A stretch of 64,000 nucleotides of DNA from Nitrospira sp. (lineage in GTDB: Bacteria > Nitrospirota > Nitrospiria > Nitrospirales > UBA8639). Both the position numbers and the translations under genes were made by a program. The notes under the pieces were generated by a model, which saw only the letters and a program-made list of their open reading frames with translations, was not told the DNA's origin and ran no database searches. The stretch lies in the NCBI GenBank assembly GCA_024760505.1, contig CP058931.1, forward strand, positions 3,358,001-3,422,000. The letters are read 5' to 3'. Shown piece by piece: positions 1-7,701 of the stretch. Every line of letters begins with the position of its first letter. Within the stretch, counting starts at the first letter, position 1.

Positions 1-111
1 CGCTTCCATCTGCACGGGTTGTAATCCGTAACGCAGGCCAAACGCCCGTGCCTCCATCCGTTGCAGGTTGCACAATCGTTCTAAGACATCATTGGCTTCT
101 TGTGCGCTCAT
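1..111 (-). CDS. MarR-family regulator, N-terminal fragment
   Basis: The reverse strand opens with ATG at 111 and stays open for 37 codons to the window edge, so only the N-terminus is visible. The peptide (start MSAQEANDVLERLCNLQR) resembles the first helix and the GLQPVQMEAL segment that precedes the winged helix-turn-helix of MarR-type regulators. It is divergent from a thioredoxin-like gene, and a 17-bp palindrome lies just upstream of its start; that layout is typical of an autoregulated MarR gene with a redox target. The family call is an inference from a short fragment; no DNA-binding helix is in view. Confidence 0.55.
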   Translation of the reverse strand, partial: MSAQEANDVLERLCNLQRMEARAFGLRYGLQPVQMEA

Positions 112-119
112 AGGTCAAT

Positions 120-136
120 TGTATCGTCTCGATACA
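120..136. promoter_or_regulatory. 17-bp palindrome, probable operator
   Basis: TGTATCG-TCT-CGATACA is a perfect inverted repeat with 7-bp arms and a 3-bp centre. It lies 8 bp from the start codon of the divergent MarR-type gene and ends 3 bp before a TTGACA -35 box for the thioredoxin-like gene. Size and place fit a MarR-dimer operator that controls both genes. Binding is inferred, not shown. Confidence 0.5.
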
Positions 137-139
137 GAT

Positions 140-168
140 TTGACAAATACGGATATCGCTGCTAAATT
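140..168 (+). promoter_or_regulatory. sigma-70-type promoter for the thioredoxin-like gene
   Basis: TTGACA at 140-145 is separated by exactly 17 bp from TAAATT at 163-168, a good match to the housekeeping consensus. Initiation near 175 would give a leader of about 45 nt before the ATG at 221, with an AAAGGAGG ribosome site just upstream of the start. Confidence 0.55.
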
Positions 169-220
169 CCATTTAGTTTCGACTCAATACTAATTTCAAT
201 CTTTCAAAAGGAGGCAGTGT

Positions 221-463
221 ATGAAGAAAGCCGTGTTTTATCATGCAGGGTGCCCGGTCTGTGTTTCTGCGGAAACCATGGTGACTCAGGCCATCGATCG
301 TCAGCAATACGATCTGGAAATCGTCCATTTTGCACAAACACCCGGTCGGGTGGTTGAGGCTGAAACGGCAGGTGTGAAGTCTGTTCCTGCCCTGGTGTTA
401 GAGGGGCAAGTATTTCACGTGAATTTTGGTGCATCCATGGAGGATGTGAAAGCCAGTATTTAA
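221..463 (+). CDS. thioredoxin-like/glutaredoxin-like protein
   Basis: This 80-residue protein has a single compact thioredoxin fold. A first beta strand (residues 3-7) leads to the active-site motif CPVC at 11-14, and a probable cis-proline lies at 56 (KSVPALV), followed by the last strands. CPVC differs from thioredoxin CGPC and is closer to the small redox proteins of the glutaredoxin/NrdH size class. No signal peptide is seen, so a cytoplasmic thiol-disulfide role is likely. A strong AAAGGAGG site supports the ATG at 221. The divergent MarR-type gene and shared operator suggest redox- or electrophile-responsive control. The substrate is unknown. Confidence 0.8.
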   Translation: MKKAVFYHAGCPVCVSAETMVTQAIDRQQYDLEIVHFAQTPGRVVEAETAGVKSVPALVLEGQVFHVNFGASMEDVKASI

Positions 464-481
464 GGCGAAAGACTTTATTCT

Positions 482-527
482 CGGGAGTAAGACGGGTTGC
501 TAGGGGTAGCCTGAACGCCGACTCCCG
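482..527 (+). other. structured intergenic RNA element (hairpin)
   Basis: CGGGAGT (482-488) and ACTCCCG (521-527) can pair over a 32-nt interior. That interior contains a second small stem, GCTA/TAGC, around a GGGG loop (499-510). The element lies between the thioredoxin-like gene and the hemoglobin gene, about 10 nt before the GGAAGGAG ribosome site of the latter. It could be a 3' end for the first gene or a leader for the second. No known riboswitch class was recognised. Confidence 0.35.
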
Positions 528-552
528 GTTATCAACGGAAGGAGTAAATCGT

Positions 553-1011
553 ATGCGTGCATGGGTGAGGAATGTGTGTCTCGGGCTCGCTCTAGGGTTG
601 TCCATGAGTGGGGCGGCCTGTTCAACGGTTGAACCCCCGGCGGGAAAGGGGAGTGCATTGTTGTACGACCGGTTAGGGGGAAAGCCGGCTATCACGGTGG
701 TCATCGATGAATTTGTGGGCAATGTTGCTAACGATGCCCGTATTAATGGTCGCTTTGCTACAACCGATATTCCGAAACTGAAGGGACATCTGGTGGATCA
801 AGTCTGTGGAGCAACTGGTGGGCCCTGCACCTATACCGGCAGGGACATGAAGACGACGCATGCGGGAATGCGCATTACCAATGCCGACTTTACGGCTATG
901 GTTGAGGACCTGGTCGCGGCACTCAATACATTCAAGGTTCCGCCAACGGAACAGGATGAGTTACTTGGGCTGCTCGGTTCCATGAAATCTGATATTGTCG
1001 AAATTCCATAA
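553..1011 (+). CDS. lipoprotein truncated hemoglobin
   Basis: This is a 152-residue secreted globin. Residues 1-22 form a signal peptide ending in a lipobox (SGAAC) with Cys23 as the lipidation site. The rest is a group I/N-type truncated hemoglobin domain: YDRLGG at the start, a central DQVCGATGGPCTYTGRDM segment, and His103 in THAGMRIT as the likely proximal heme ligand. Truncated hemoglobins bind O2 or NO; periplasmic lipid anchoring suggests NO/O2 detoxification or sensing at the envelope, which is inference. An upstream GGAAGGAG site supports the start. A strong hairpin follows the stop codon. Confidence 0.85.
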   Translation: MRAWVRNVCLGLALGLSMSGAACSTVEPPAGKGSALLYDRLGGKPAITVVIDEFVGNVANDARINGRFATTDIPKLKGHLVDQVCGATGGPCTYTGRDMKTTHAGMRITNADFTAMVEDLVAALNTFKVPPTEQDELLGLLGSMKSDIVEIP

Positions 1012-1042
1012 TCCTACCTCGGATAATTGGTTCTGTGATAGT

Positions 1043-1071
1043 CTTGGGGGGATGGGCCTCATCCTCCCAAG
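1043..1071 (+). terminator. strong hairpin after the hemoglobin gene
   Basis: Arms 1043-1054 and 1060-1071 pair over 12 bp with one G-U wobble around a GGCCT loop. It begins about 30 nt after the hemoglobin stop codon. There is no T-tract behind it, so it may stabilise the mRNA 3' end or need Rho rather than act as a classical intrinsic terminator. Confidence 0.45.
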
Positions 1072-1122
1072 TACCCTGGTTCTTCCTTGATAGAGCATAC
1101 CGGCGGGGCATTGTTTCAGAGT

Positions 1123-1144
1123 CAGCCATTCCTGAGAATGGCTG
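1123..1144 (+). other. perfect 9-bp hairpin in the MOSC gene leader
   Basis: CAGCCATTC, a CTGA tetraloop and GAATGGCTG form a perfect stem-loop. It lies 45 nt before the GTG start of the MOSC gene, upstream of its ribosome site, so it could be a 5' leader structure. No named riboswitch is recognised. Confidence 0.4.
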
Positions 1145-1189
1145 CGTGACCGTCCCGGGAGATCACTATTCAAAAAAGGAGAGTGAGAA

Positions 1190-2059
1190 GTGACAAACGT
1201 TTTGCCATCCGAAATGGGAGTCATTCAGTCGTTGTGGCGCTATCCAGTCAAGTCGATGAGAGGAGAGGCCTTGTCCCTTGCTCAGGTTACTGATCACGGA
1301 CTTGTCGGAGATCGTGCCTATGCCATCCTGGATCGTACCGATGGCAAAGTGGCCACAGCCAAAAATCCCAAAAAATGGCCCAATATGTTTGCCTTTCAGG
1401 CAACATTTCTGGAGCCGTCGGGAGATAAAGAATCCGGATCTCGCATCCGTATCACGCTGCCTGACGGCACAATGGTTACCAGTGAGCAACAGGATCTGCC
1501 CCAGGTCCTTTCCAAAGCTCTGAACCGTGAGATCACTCTGGCGCTCATCGAGAGTGGGAAGGTGACCGGCGTCCAATCACCCATGCCTGAAAACTGGATT
1601 GCGCAGTCTGAGGAATACTGGCCCGACATGGATGGTCGCGAGAAACGGGACACCGTGACGGATTTCTCTCTTCCGACCGGCACGTTTTTTGATGCCGCGA
1701 TGGTACACCTTTTGACCACGGGCACGCTTAATCAGCTTCGTGAGGCGTATCCGGGAGGCCGTTTTGAGGTGCCGCGGTTTCGCCCGAACGTTGTTGTGGA
1801 TACTGGAGCCGATGAGCAAGGCTTTATCGAACAGGGGTGGATTGGTCAGACGGTAGGCATTGGGAAGAACGTGCGGTTGAAGATTACCGGCTCATGCGGT
1901 CGGTGTGTCATGACGACGTTAGCGCAAGGAGAACTTCCAAAGGACCCAGGGATTTTACGCACGGCGGTCCAACACAATCTTGGCAATGTCGGGGTCTATG
2001 CTTCAGTCATACAGGGCGGCACAATTCGAATCGGGGATGGTATACGATTGGAGAAATGA
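1190..2059 (+). CDS. MOSC domain-containing protein
   Basis: This 289-residue protein begins at a GTG preceded by AAGGAGAG. The N-terminal beta-barrel MOSC_N region (about residues 8-115) shows the usual WRYPVKSM and GLVGDRAYAILD segments. The MOSC domain (about 150-285) ends in SCGRCVMTT, whose Cys is the conserved residue of the family, and then GNVGVYASV and GGTIRIGD. MOSC proteins handle sulfur bound to the molybdenum cofactor or perform Moco-dependent reduction, as in YiiM/YcbX relatives. The exact substrate cannot be read from sequence. Two hairpins occupy the gap to the hemoglobin gene. Confidence 0.85.
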   Translation: MTNVLPSEMGVIQSLWRYPVKSMRGEALSLAQVTDHGLVGDRAYAILDRTDGKVATAKNPKKWPNMFAFQATFLEPSGDKESGSRIRITLPDGTMVTSEQQDLPQVLSKALNREITLALIESGKVTGVQSPMPENWIAQSEEYWPDMDGREKRDTVTDFSLPTGTFFDAAMVHLLTTGTLNQLREAYPGGRFEVPRFRPNVVVDTGADEQGFIEQGWIGQTVGIGKNVRLKITGSCGRCVMTTLAQGELPKDPGILRTAVQHNLGNVGVYASVIQGGTIRIGDGIRLEK

Positions 2060-2322
2060 ATGATTGTGAAGTTGTGTCTGCATGAAAGAGCATCAATGCC
2101 CTTGGATTTGTGTTAGGTGTATCAGGAGCCGGACATTTCCCGTTTGACTCTGCAACGGTTGACGAAGTCAGAGCTTATTGAGGGGTGACCGCGAAGGTTT
2201 TTGAGCTGGCCATGTCAACGGGTTCAAGTGTATCTCCTGTGTTGGTATTTGTCTTTTTTTCTCTCATTTAACCCGCTTGTTGGTATCCGTGGTTTTTGAG
2301 TTTTTCAGCATGCATCCGTAAG

Positions 2323-2913
2323 ATGCGTGTGGTAATGACGTTTCTCCTTATCACCGATCCTAAGAAAAAGCTTCTTTCCATCATTGCGTTCTTTCTCCTG
2401 CTGTATGTGATGGTGGCACTGACCGGCCTGCGATCGCACCTATCGCCTGATGTCATTCAGTCATTATTTTTTGCGTATCCGGTTTGGGGTCTTGTGCTGT
2501 TTTGTCTGGCCTTTAGCTTCGGCAATCTCTTGTATGTGCCAGGATGGATCTTTTTAGTCGGGGCCGTCTTTGCGTTGGGTAAAGAATGGGGTGGGGTTGC
2601 GACCTTGATGGCCGCGATGTGTTCTTCGACGATCAGTTTTCTCCTGATTCGTGCGGTGGGTGGAACGGCGCTTCGCAGCTTTAATCATCGATGGGCCGAC
2701 ACGATTTTTGCACATCTGGATGAACGTCCAATTCTATCGGTGGCGTTCTTGCGCCTGCTGTTTCAGACCTTGCCCGCTCTAAATTATGCCCTGGCCCTTG
2801 CGGACATTCGCTTTCGCGATTATCTGGTTGGAACTGCTGTAGGGTTGCCCCTTCCTATTTTTCTGTATTGTTATTTTTTTGAACTGATTTTTCAGCATCT
2901 TCTGAATAGGTAA
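2323..2913 (+). CDS. VTT/TVP38-TMEM64 (DedA-like) membrane protein
   Basis: The protein of about 196 residues has several hydrophobic segments: residues around 12-35, 50-70, 75-105 and the C-terminus. The central FGNLLYVPGWIFLVGAVFALG stretch is typical of the VTT domain, in which a re-entrant loop carries a proline-glycine motif. Family members act in lipid scrambling or undecaprenyl-phosphate recycling; the specific role here is unknown. No strong ribosome site marks the start. ATG at 2323 or 2335 is likelier than the upstream TTG at 2296. Confidence 0.75.
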   Translation: MRVVMTFLLITDPKKKLLSIIAFFLLLYVMVALTGLRSHLSPDVIQSLFFAYPVWGLVLFCLAFSFGNLLYVPGWIFLVGAVFALGKEWGGVATLMAAMCSSTISFLLIRAVGGTALRSFNHRWADTIFAHLDERPILSVAFLRLLFQTLPALNYALALADIRFRDYLVGTAVGLPLPIFLYCYFFELIFQHLLNR

Positions 2914-3095
2914 GCGAACATAGACATGTGTGGAATGTAGGTAAAGAGGGGAAAATGGTTACACAAAGGCTTGTAATGGGCTTCCTCACATGGGGTAGAC
3001 GCATGGATATCGCAATTATTATGTTGGTCATTAAGGAAGCTATCCACGGACCATTGTCCCACCCTGCACTTTTCTGTCACATCTGATCCACAAAG

Positions 3096-4034
3096 ATGAT
3101 TACTGAATTTATCGTGACGGAGGGTGAAACCCGCAAGCGCCTTGATCAATTTTTGGTCAACCGTGAGCGGGACATATCCCGTTCACGGTTACAACGCTTG
3201 ATTGAGTTGGGACGAATCCGTGTCAATGACAGGATGGTCAAGCCGAGTCACACCATTAAACCAGGGGATCACATTACGATGGATGTTCCCCAACCGGGAC
3301 CGCTTCTGGTTGACGGGAAGACTATGACATTGGAAATCCTTTACGAGGATGAAGTCCTCCTGGTGTTGAACAAGCCTGCGGGTGTGGTGGTGCATCCCGC
3401 GGCAGGGAACTGGGAGGGCACCGTGATCAATGCACTGTTGGCCCATATTCCCAATCATGCTGATGCAGAAATATTCAATGGGAAAAGGGCGCTACCACGG
3501 CTGGTTCATCGACTGGATAAGGACACCTCCGGAGTGATGGTGGTCGCCAAAACCGATCATGCCCATCGTACTCTGGCGACACAGTTTGAAAAACACTCGA
3601 TCACCCGGATCTATAAGGCACTTGTCGGGGGGGTACCCCGGCAGCAGCAAGGGGTGATCGAGTTGCCCATCGGTCGGGATCGGGGAGAACCGAAAAAGGT
3701 TTCATCCAACACCGCACAGCCACAACGAGCGGTCACGGAGTATCAGGTGGAACAGGCGTTTGGTGACCTGGCTTCACAGGTCGTGTTGTTTCCACGCACA
3801 GGGCGGACACATCAGCTTCGAGTGCATCTGGCGTCCTTAGGGTGCCCCATTTTGGGGGATGAGACGTATGGCGGTCAGAGAGTATGCCCGATTACGGAGA
3901 TCGACATTCCACGGGTGATGCTCCATGCAGGAACACTAGGATTCCAACATCCGGTATCCGGAATGTTTCAGGAATATTCCGTAGGCTTTCCGTTGGACAT
4001 GCAAGGGATCTGTCAGGCGTTGCTCAACAAATAA
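3096..4034 (+). CDS. rluD: RluA/RluD family 23S rRNA pseudouridine synthase
   Basis: This 312-residue enzyme has an S4 RNA-binding domain (about 15-75) followed by the RluA-type catalytic domain. The active-site motif HRLD begins at 138, with Asp141 as the expected catalytic nucleophile in HRLDKDTSG. LNKPAGVVVHPAAGN and the C-terminal GRTHQLRVHLASLGCPILGD motif are also present. Length and domain order fit RluD, which modifies helix 69 of 23S rRNA; assignment to RluD over other RluA paralogues rests on the S4 domain and overall fit. The gene stands alone. Confidence 0.88.
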   Translation: MITEFIVTEGETRKRLDQFLVNRERDISRSRLQRLIELGRIRVNDRMVKPSHTIKPGDHITMDVPQPGPLLVDGKTMTLEILYEDEVLLVLNKPAGVVVHPAAGNWEGTVINALLAHIPNHADAEIFNGKRALPRLVHRLDKDTSGVMVVAKTDHAHRTLATQFEKHSITRIYKALVGGVPRQQQGVIELPIGRDRGEPKKVSSNTAQPQRAVTEYQVEQAFGDLASQVVLFPRTGRTHQLRVHLASLGCPILGDETYGGQRVCPITEIDIPRVMLHAGTLGFQHPVSGMFQEYSVGFPLDMQGICQALLNK

Positions 4035-4226
4035 TAGTGAATGGTGATGTCTTTGTTCATCTCCTGAATATTTCATTAATCCTCGTCAAGTTGTTTCTCA
4101 TCCGACCGTTAGAATCGAGAGAGAGTCCTGAAGAGAGTTTCACCTGACTTGAGCCGCCATGGGTGGGGACCGGTTGGGCTCCTAGGGATTACCGTAATCA
4201 ATACATATCGAGAAAGAATGAATCAG

Positions 4227-4815
4227 AATGTGGCGTAAGATCCTCGTACTGTTGGTGGTAGTGATGCTCGGGTATGTGTCCATTGTGGGGCTGTTGAAAA
4301 AAGCCGCCAGCGGCGTTCTCGCCATTTTCCCGTGCTCACGTACTGGAAGTACGCTCTGCGCGCAAAAATGACTGCGGCCTTGCTGGACGAACTTTTTTGA
4401 ACCGCCCCGAGGCCTCTGATATGCAACGTGCCTTTGGGTCAATATGCCCTTGGAAATTAGTATTATTCAACACTCCCATTCTGTCCAGCCAAGGGGCCTG
4501 TCTTGAGAATGCGACGCTCTGGTATTCCCACGTGATGATGTCGAGTCAGCCGTTTTTTGTGAAACTGGAACCGGGCAGGATCATGTTCGTCGAGCTTTGG
4601 ATGTGGTCGATGCTTCCTATGCCGTGTTGCGTTCCGATTCGGATCAACAAGCCTATCCACGAGTCGTCATCACCACCAGCCTTTGGATTCCCTTCATTGT
4701 TTCTGAACATTTTCATACCGAAGGTGATGCTGCGGCGGGTCGTTTTCACTGCTCACTATCTGGGGTTGTTTGGCTTGGCCCTATCATAGGCGATTCGGTT
4801 GAGATTGCCGCATAA
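4227..4815 (+). pseudogene. decayed gene interrupted by a MITE-like insertion
   Basis: An N-terminal membrane segment (MWRKILVLLVVVMLGYVSIVG) starts at 4227 and runs straight into a 122-bp palindromic element at 4287. Beyond the element, a different frame is open from about 4507 to the TAA at 4815 and encodes a soluble-looking tail with VITTSLWIPFIVSEHFHTEG. A stop codon and a frame change separate the two parts, so no single protein can be made. The original product is not recognised. That both parts belong to one gene is inferred from order and strand. Confidence 0.45.
4287..4408. repeat. 122-bp MITE-like palindromic element
   Basis: The ends are imperfect inverted repeats: GGGGCTGTTGAAAAAAG (4287-4303) and, read from the other strand, GGGGCGGTTCAAAAAAG (4392-4408), 15 of 17 identical. 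Inside, further blocks pair in order, such as CGCCAGC with CGTCCAGC and CATTTT with CATTTTT. The apex is CGTACT-GG-AAGTACG near 4339-4353, so the whole element folds as one long imperfect hairpin. It has no coding capacity. No clear target-site duplication is visible. It interrupts a gene, which argues for mobility. Confidence 0.65.
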
Positions 4816-4899
4816 ATCCTGTGTGGGTATAGACAGGCATTTCCCATTCACTGAAGTTTTAAAAAGCAGGGGCTTTCGCAATTTTAATGAAAATAGGGA

Positions 4900-6054
4900 T
4901 CACGCCTGGCGGACAGATTTGGCTTTCTGTTGGATTGTAAGAATAATGAATTCAGCGGGTTTGATTGGAGCGAAGCCTATCATGATGTTGACGCTCCCGG
5001 CATTCTGGTCAGCGGATGAAATGGTATCCCGTCCGCATTTGACAAAATAGGCCTCCTGGGCTTTTTGTCCTTGGAAGGCCCCCTTTCGGAAGAGTGTTTG
5101 GAGAAATACGTCAATTGCTTGCCGAATATGAGCCCACAGGGGTTCGTCGTTCGGTTCATCTACTACCCACCCTAATCCCTGTTGTATGCTTGATTCCAGA
5201 AACAAGGTCAGACGCCGGACGGAAAGATACTGCCACTCTCTGTTGGATGACAGGGTTCGTGCACCCCACGCGACAACCTGTGACGGGGACGTTTCCCGGA
5301 TTGGATTGATCCCCAATTGAGTGAGTTGTCCCATTTCCGGTTGCGTCAGTGTCTGCTCGATACCCTGAACGCCATGAAGGATGGCCTCCGTTCCTGCCGG
5401 GGCTTTCCATACTCCTCGTTGTTGATCGGTCCTTGCCCATACCCCAGCCATGGCTCCGCTGGCGGGGATGTGCAGAGGTGCCTTCTTAAGTGACTGGGGG
5501 ACTTGGACATGCGGAACGTACATGACCACATTTGGATGGTGAATTACTGATTGCTGATTTAACCAGGTTGTCAGAGCCATGGCCGTTTTTCGGGGGGCAT
5601 CCCGTTGAGGGACATCCAGGACATACATCGCACGGTGTTTGGCAACAAGAGCAATAGCTGCTTGCATGACTTTGCTCGCATGGGTATCACGGAGCTGTTC
5701 GGTTTGAGGAATGAATAAAATATTGAAATCCCCTACGCGGTTGAGAAGAGAAAGGCCTTGCAGATAGGGAGACACGCCTTTGATCTGTCCTGTTCCAATG
5801 CGTACCACACAAATGGCTTTTCCTTCATTGTCAAAAAATTGTTTGATGCAAAGGGAGGAAATGGCCTCTGTTTCAAGTCCCCCATATTCTTTCTCAAATG
5901 CTTCCCATGTCCGGACCTGTTGTGGAGACGTCATCGACCCCTTGGAAAATGAGCCGATGATGGCCGCGGTTGAGGTGGAGGCCGACTCGATCACGGGATG
6001 GACGAACGACGGTTTGTGGATAGATGCGCCAGGAGTCGAGTGAATTTTTTTCAT
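4900..6054 (-). CDS. contractile phage-tail-type sheath protein (orphan)
   Basis: This 384-residue protein has the order of a tail sheath. The N-terminal AAIIGSFSKG...VRTWEAFEKEYGG and the segment CIKQFFDNEGKAICVVRIG match the first sheath domain. The C-terminal block WQYLSVRRLTLFLESSIQQG then GWVVDEPNDEPLW is the hallmark of the sheath core that polymerises around the tube. The length is close to that of compact P2-type sheaths. Neighbouring genes encode no tube, baseplate, spike, AAA ATPase or terminator protein; the upstream gene is a polytopic membrane protein. It may be a relic or may work with parts encoded elsewhere. Confidence 0.82.
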   Translation of the reverse strand: MKKIHSTPGASIHKPSFVHPVIESASTSTAAIIGSFSKGSMTSPQQVRTWEAFEKEYGGLETEAISSLCIKQFFDNEGKAICVVRIGTGQIKGVSPYLQGLSLLNRVGDFNILFIPQTEQLRDTHASKVMQAAIALVAKHRAMYVLDVPQRDAPRKTAMALTTWLNQQSVIHHPNVVMYVPHVQVPQSLKKAPLHIPASGAMAGVWARTDQQRGVWKAPAGTEAILHGVQGIEQTLTQPEMGQLTQLGINPIRETSPSQVVAWGARTLSSNREWQYLSVRRLTLFLESSIQQGLGWVVDEPNDEPLWAHIRQAIDVFLQTLFRKGAFQGQKAQEAYFVKCGRDTISSADQNAGSVNIMIGFAPIKPAEFIILTIQQKAKSVRQA

Positions 6055-6119
6055 AGGAAATTGTTTTATCTCCTTCTGTGAAGCTTAGCCTCAGGAGGAA
6101 TAGCCTAATACGGCCTTCA

Positions 6120-7286
6120 TTAACTTGCTAGGGTTTCCGCACTGGTCTCTCCTCGACGGAACGGATTTTCCAGAAAAAAGGCTGTAATCGTCAGACATTC
6201 CATCCCGAACAGCAAATAGCCGGCATAACCGAGGATCGGCATTTCCCCCATCGGGAGTGCGTGGACGTAGGGAATCGAATATTCCCAATGGACCAGGCTG
6301 AGGGCATTCCACATTTCCCAAAAGCCTCCACAGACCAGGGCTGCCAGAGCGGAAAGAACCACGGGACTCCAGTTTCCTTTGGCTAATGGGGACAGAAGGG
6401 TTGGAACCTTCCGTATTATTTGTATGCCTAACATGATCAGGAGCGGACTCACCCAGAGAAGAGAATATAGCAGCGTGGGCCAAATCCCAATCATCACAAG
6501 CCCGAAACAACCAAGGCTGAACATCAGCCATCCGGTGTGCGATTCATTGACTGAAGAGATGGCCAGCCATTTTTCAAATGGTGCTCTTATCCAAGAAATG
6601 GAAGACAGGTATTCATAGGTTCCCAGAACGGCGGGTAGAACCGTCGAAAATGAAAGAGTGAACCAGGAATAGGTCAGAAGCGGTTGAGTTGGTACCAGAC
6701 CGACATAGTGCCAGTTCTGTACATACTGATTAAGATATTCAAACGTCCACCAGAAGCCTGCACTGAGGAGAAAGAGTTTGAAAAGATAAGCGGGCTGATG
6801 GGTGATCATGCACCTGCCGGTTCGAGAAAAGCATAAGGCGTTGATGACCGCGATGTAGCCAAGCCAGAGCAGGGGGAACGTATAGGGCTGCCATTCCTGG
6901 AACCAGGAAAAACGCGTCCACGCGAGGATTGAAGCGAAAGTCGTCCATCCTACGGCCATCCAACCCCACCAGGGAAATTCTTTGGCAGAGGCGGATTTGC
7001 ATGGGCTGTGGGACCGGGTTTTCCCGTATCGCCAAAGAAACGGGGCAACCGTTGCGGAGATGAACAGGGCCAGGAGTCCGAAGATCGGCCAGGAAAGAGA
7101 GGCGTCTCCTGATTTTAGGGGAATGGGTAATAGAGTCAGATCGTGGGGAAGCGCTTGGCCGGATAAGACAATCCCCAGAGGAGGCAGCCCAAGAAGCAAA
7201 AAAATAAAAATGCTGCCGTTGATTAACCTTGTGGAAGACATGGGAATGAAAAAAAACCAATATCCAAGTGTAGAGATTGGAGGCAC
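6120..7286 (-). CDS. polytopic membrane protein of unknown function
   Basis: The translation is about 388 residues with around ten hydrophobic segments spread along its length, so it is an integral inner-membrane protein. No catalytic motif is recognised. The C-terminal third is distinctive: GGFWEMWNALSLVHWEYSIPY, then MGEMPILGYAGYLLFGMECL, rich in Trp, Glu and His that could line a membrane pocket. GTG at 7286 gives the longest form; ATG at 7241 (MSSTRLINGS) is a plausible alternative because it begins right at the first membrane helix. It lies 65 bp upstream of the sheath gene on the same strand and could be co-transcribed. Confidence 0.7.
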   Translation of the reverse strand: MPPISTLGYWFFFIPMSSTRLINGSIFIFLLLGLPPLGIVLSGQALPHDLTLLPIPLKSGDASLSWPIFGLLALFISATVAPFLWRYGKTRSHSPCKSASAKEFPWWGWMAVGWTTFASILAWTRFSWFQEWQPYTFPLLWLGYIAVINALCFSRTGRCMITHQPAYLFKLFLLSAGFWWTFEYLNQYVQNWHYVGLVPTQPLLTYSWFTLSFSTVLPAVLGTYEYLSSISWIRAPFEKWLAISSVNESHTGWLMFSLGCFGLVMIGIWPTLLYSLLWVSPLLIMLGIQIIRKVPTLLSPLAKGNWSPVVLSALAALVCGGFWEMWNALSLVHWEYSIPYVHALPMGEMPILGYAGYLLFGMECLTITAFFLENPFRRGETSAETLAS

Positions 7287-7389
7287 ACATGAAGCCTTGG
7301 TTCAGCTTAAACCAGACGGGCCTCCTGAGCCAACGGTAAAAAATCTGGGTCAAGATGGAATAGTCTTGGTGAGACCAGGCTGAATTCTC

Positions 7390-7701
7390 TTACCGTCTTT
7401 CCAGCCCGCACTTCCAGCATGTGGTGAATTCTTTTTGATGCAGTTCTCCGCATCCGGAGCAGGTCCATTTCGTTGCTTCGAGAGGTTTAGCGCACTCCCA
7501 GTCATTGAGTAAGGTCCGGGCGCGGTCAAGGTCCTCGTCTTTCAGCACCCACAATTCGGGGAAGACTTCAACAAATGGCACTTCCCCTCCCAACATCGCT
7601 GAGCGTTGATTCTTGATCGTGGACGGTATCTGGGCCTGATCCAACAGTTCTTTTCGGGATTCCACGTCGATGAGGCTTTGCGAGACATACAGTTTTTTCA
7701 T
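7390..7701 (-). CDS. DUF2007-type protein with C-terminal zinc ribbon
   Basis: This 103-residue protein has two parts. Residues 1-70 resemble the DUF2007 putative signal-transducing domain: MKKLYVSQSLIDVESRKELL, then FVEVFPELWVLKDEDLDRAR. Residues 78-103 hold a zinc ribbon with C81-x2-C84 and C95-x2-C98 (WTCSGCGELH...CWKCGLER), like RanBP2-type fingers. DUF2007 proteins are small and of unknown biochemical role; the ribbon suggests protein or nucleic-acid contact. It reads toward the membrane-protein gene on the same strand, 103 bp away. Confidence 0.75.
   Translation of the reverse strand: MKKLYVSQSLIDVESRKELLDQAQIPSTIKNQRSAMLGGEVPFVEVFPELWVLKDEDLDRARTLLNDWECAKPLEATKWTCSGCGELHQKEFTTCWKCGLERR

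Noticed and set aside
204..722. Minus-strand 172-codon frame over the thioredoxin-like and hemoglobin genes
   Set aside because: It is antisense to two well-supported genes and has no domain or ribosome site.
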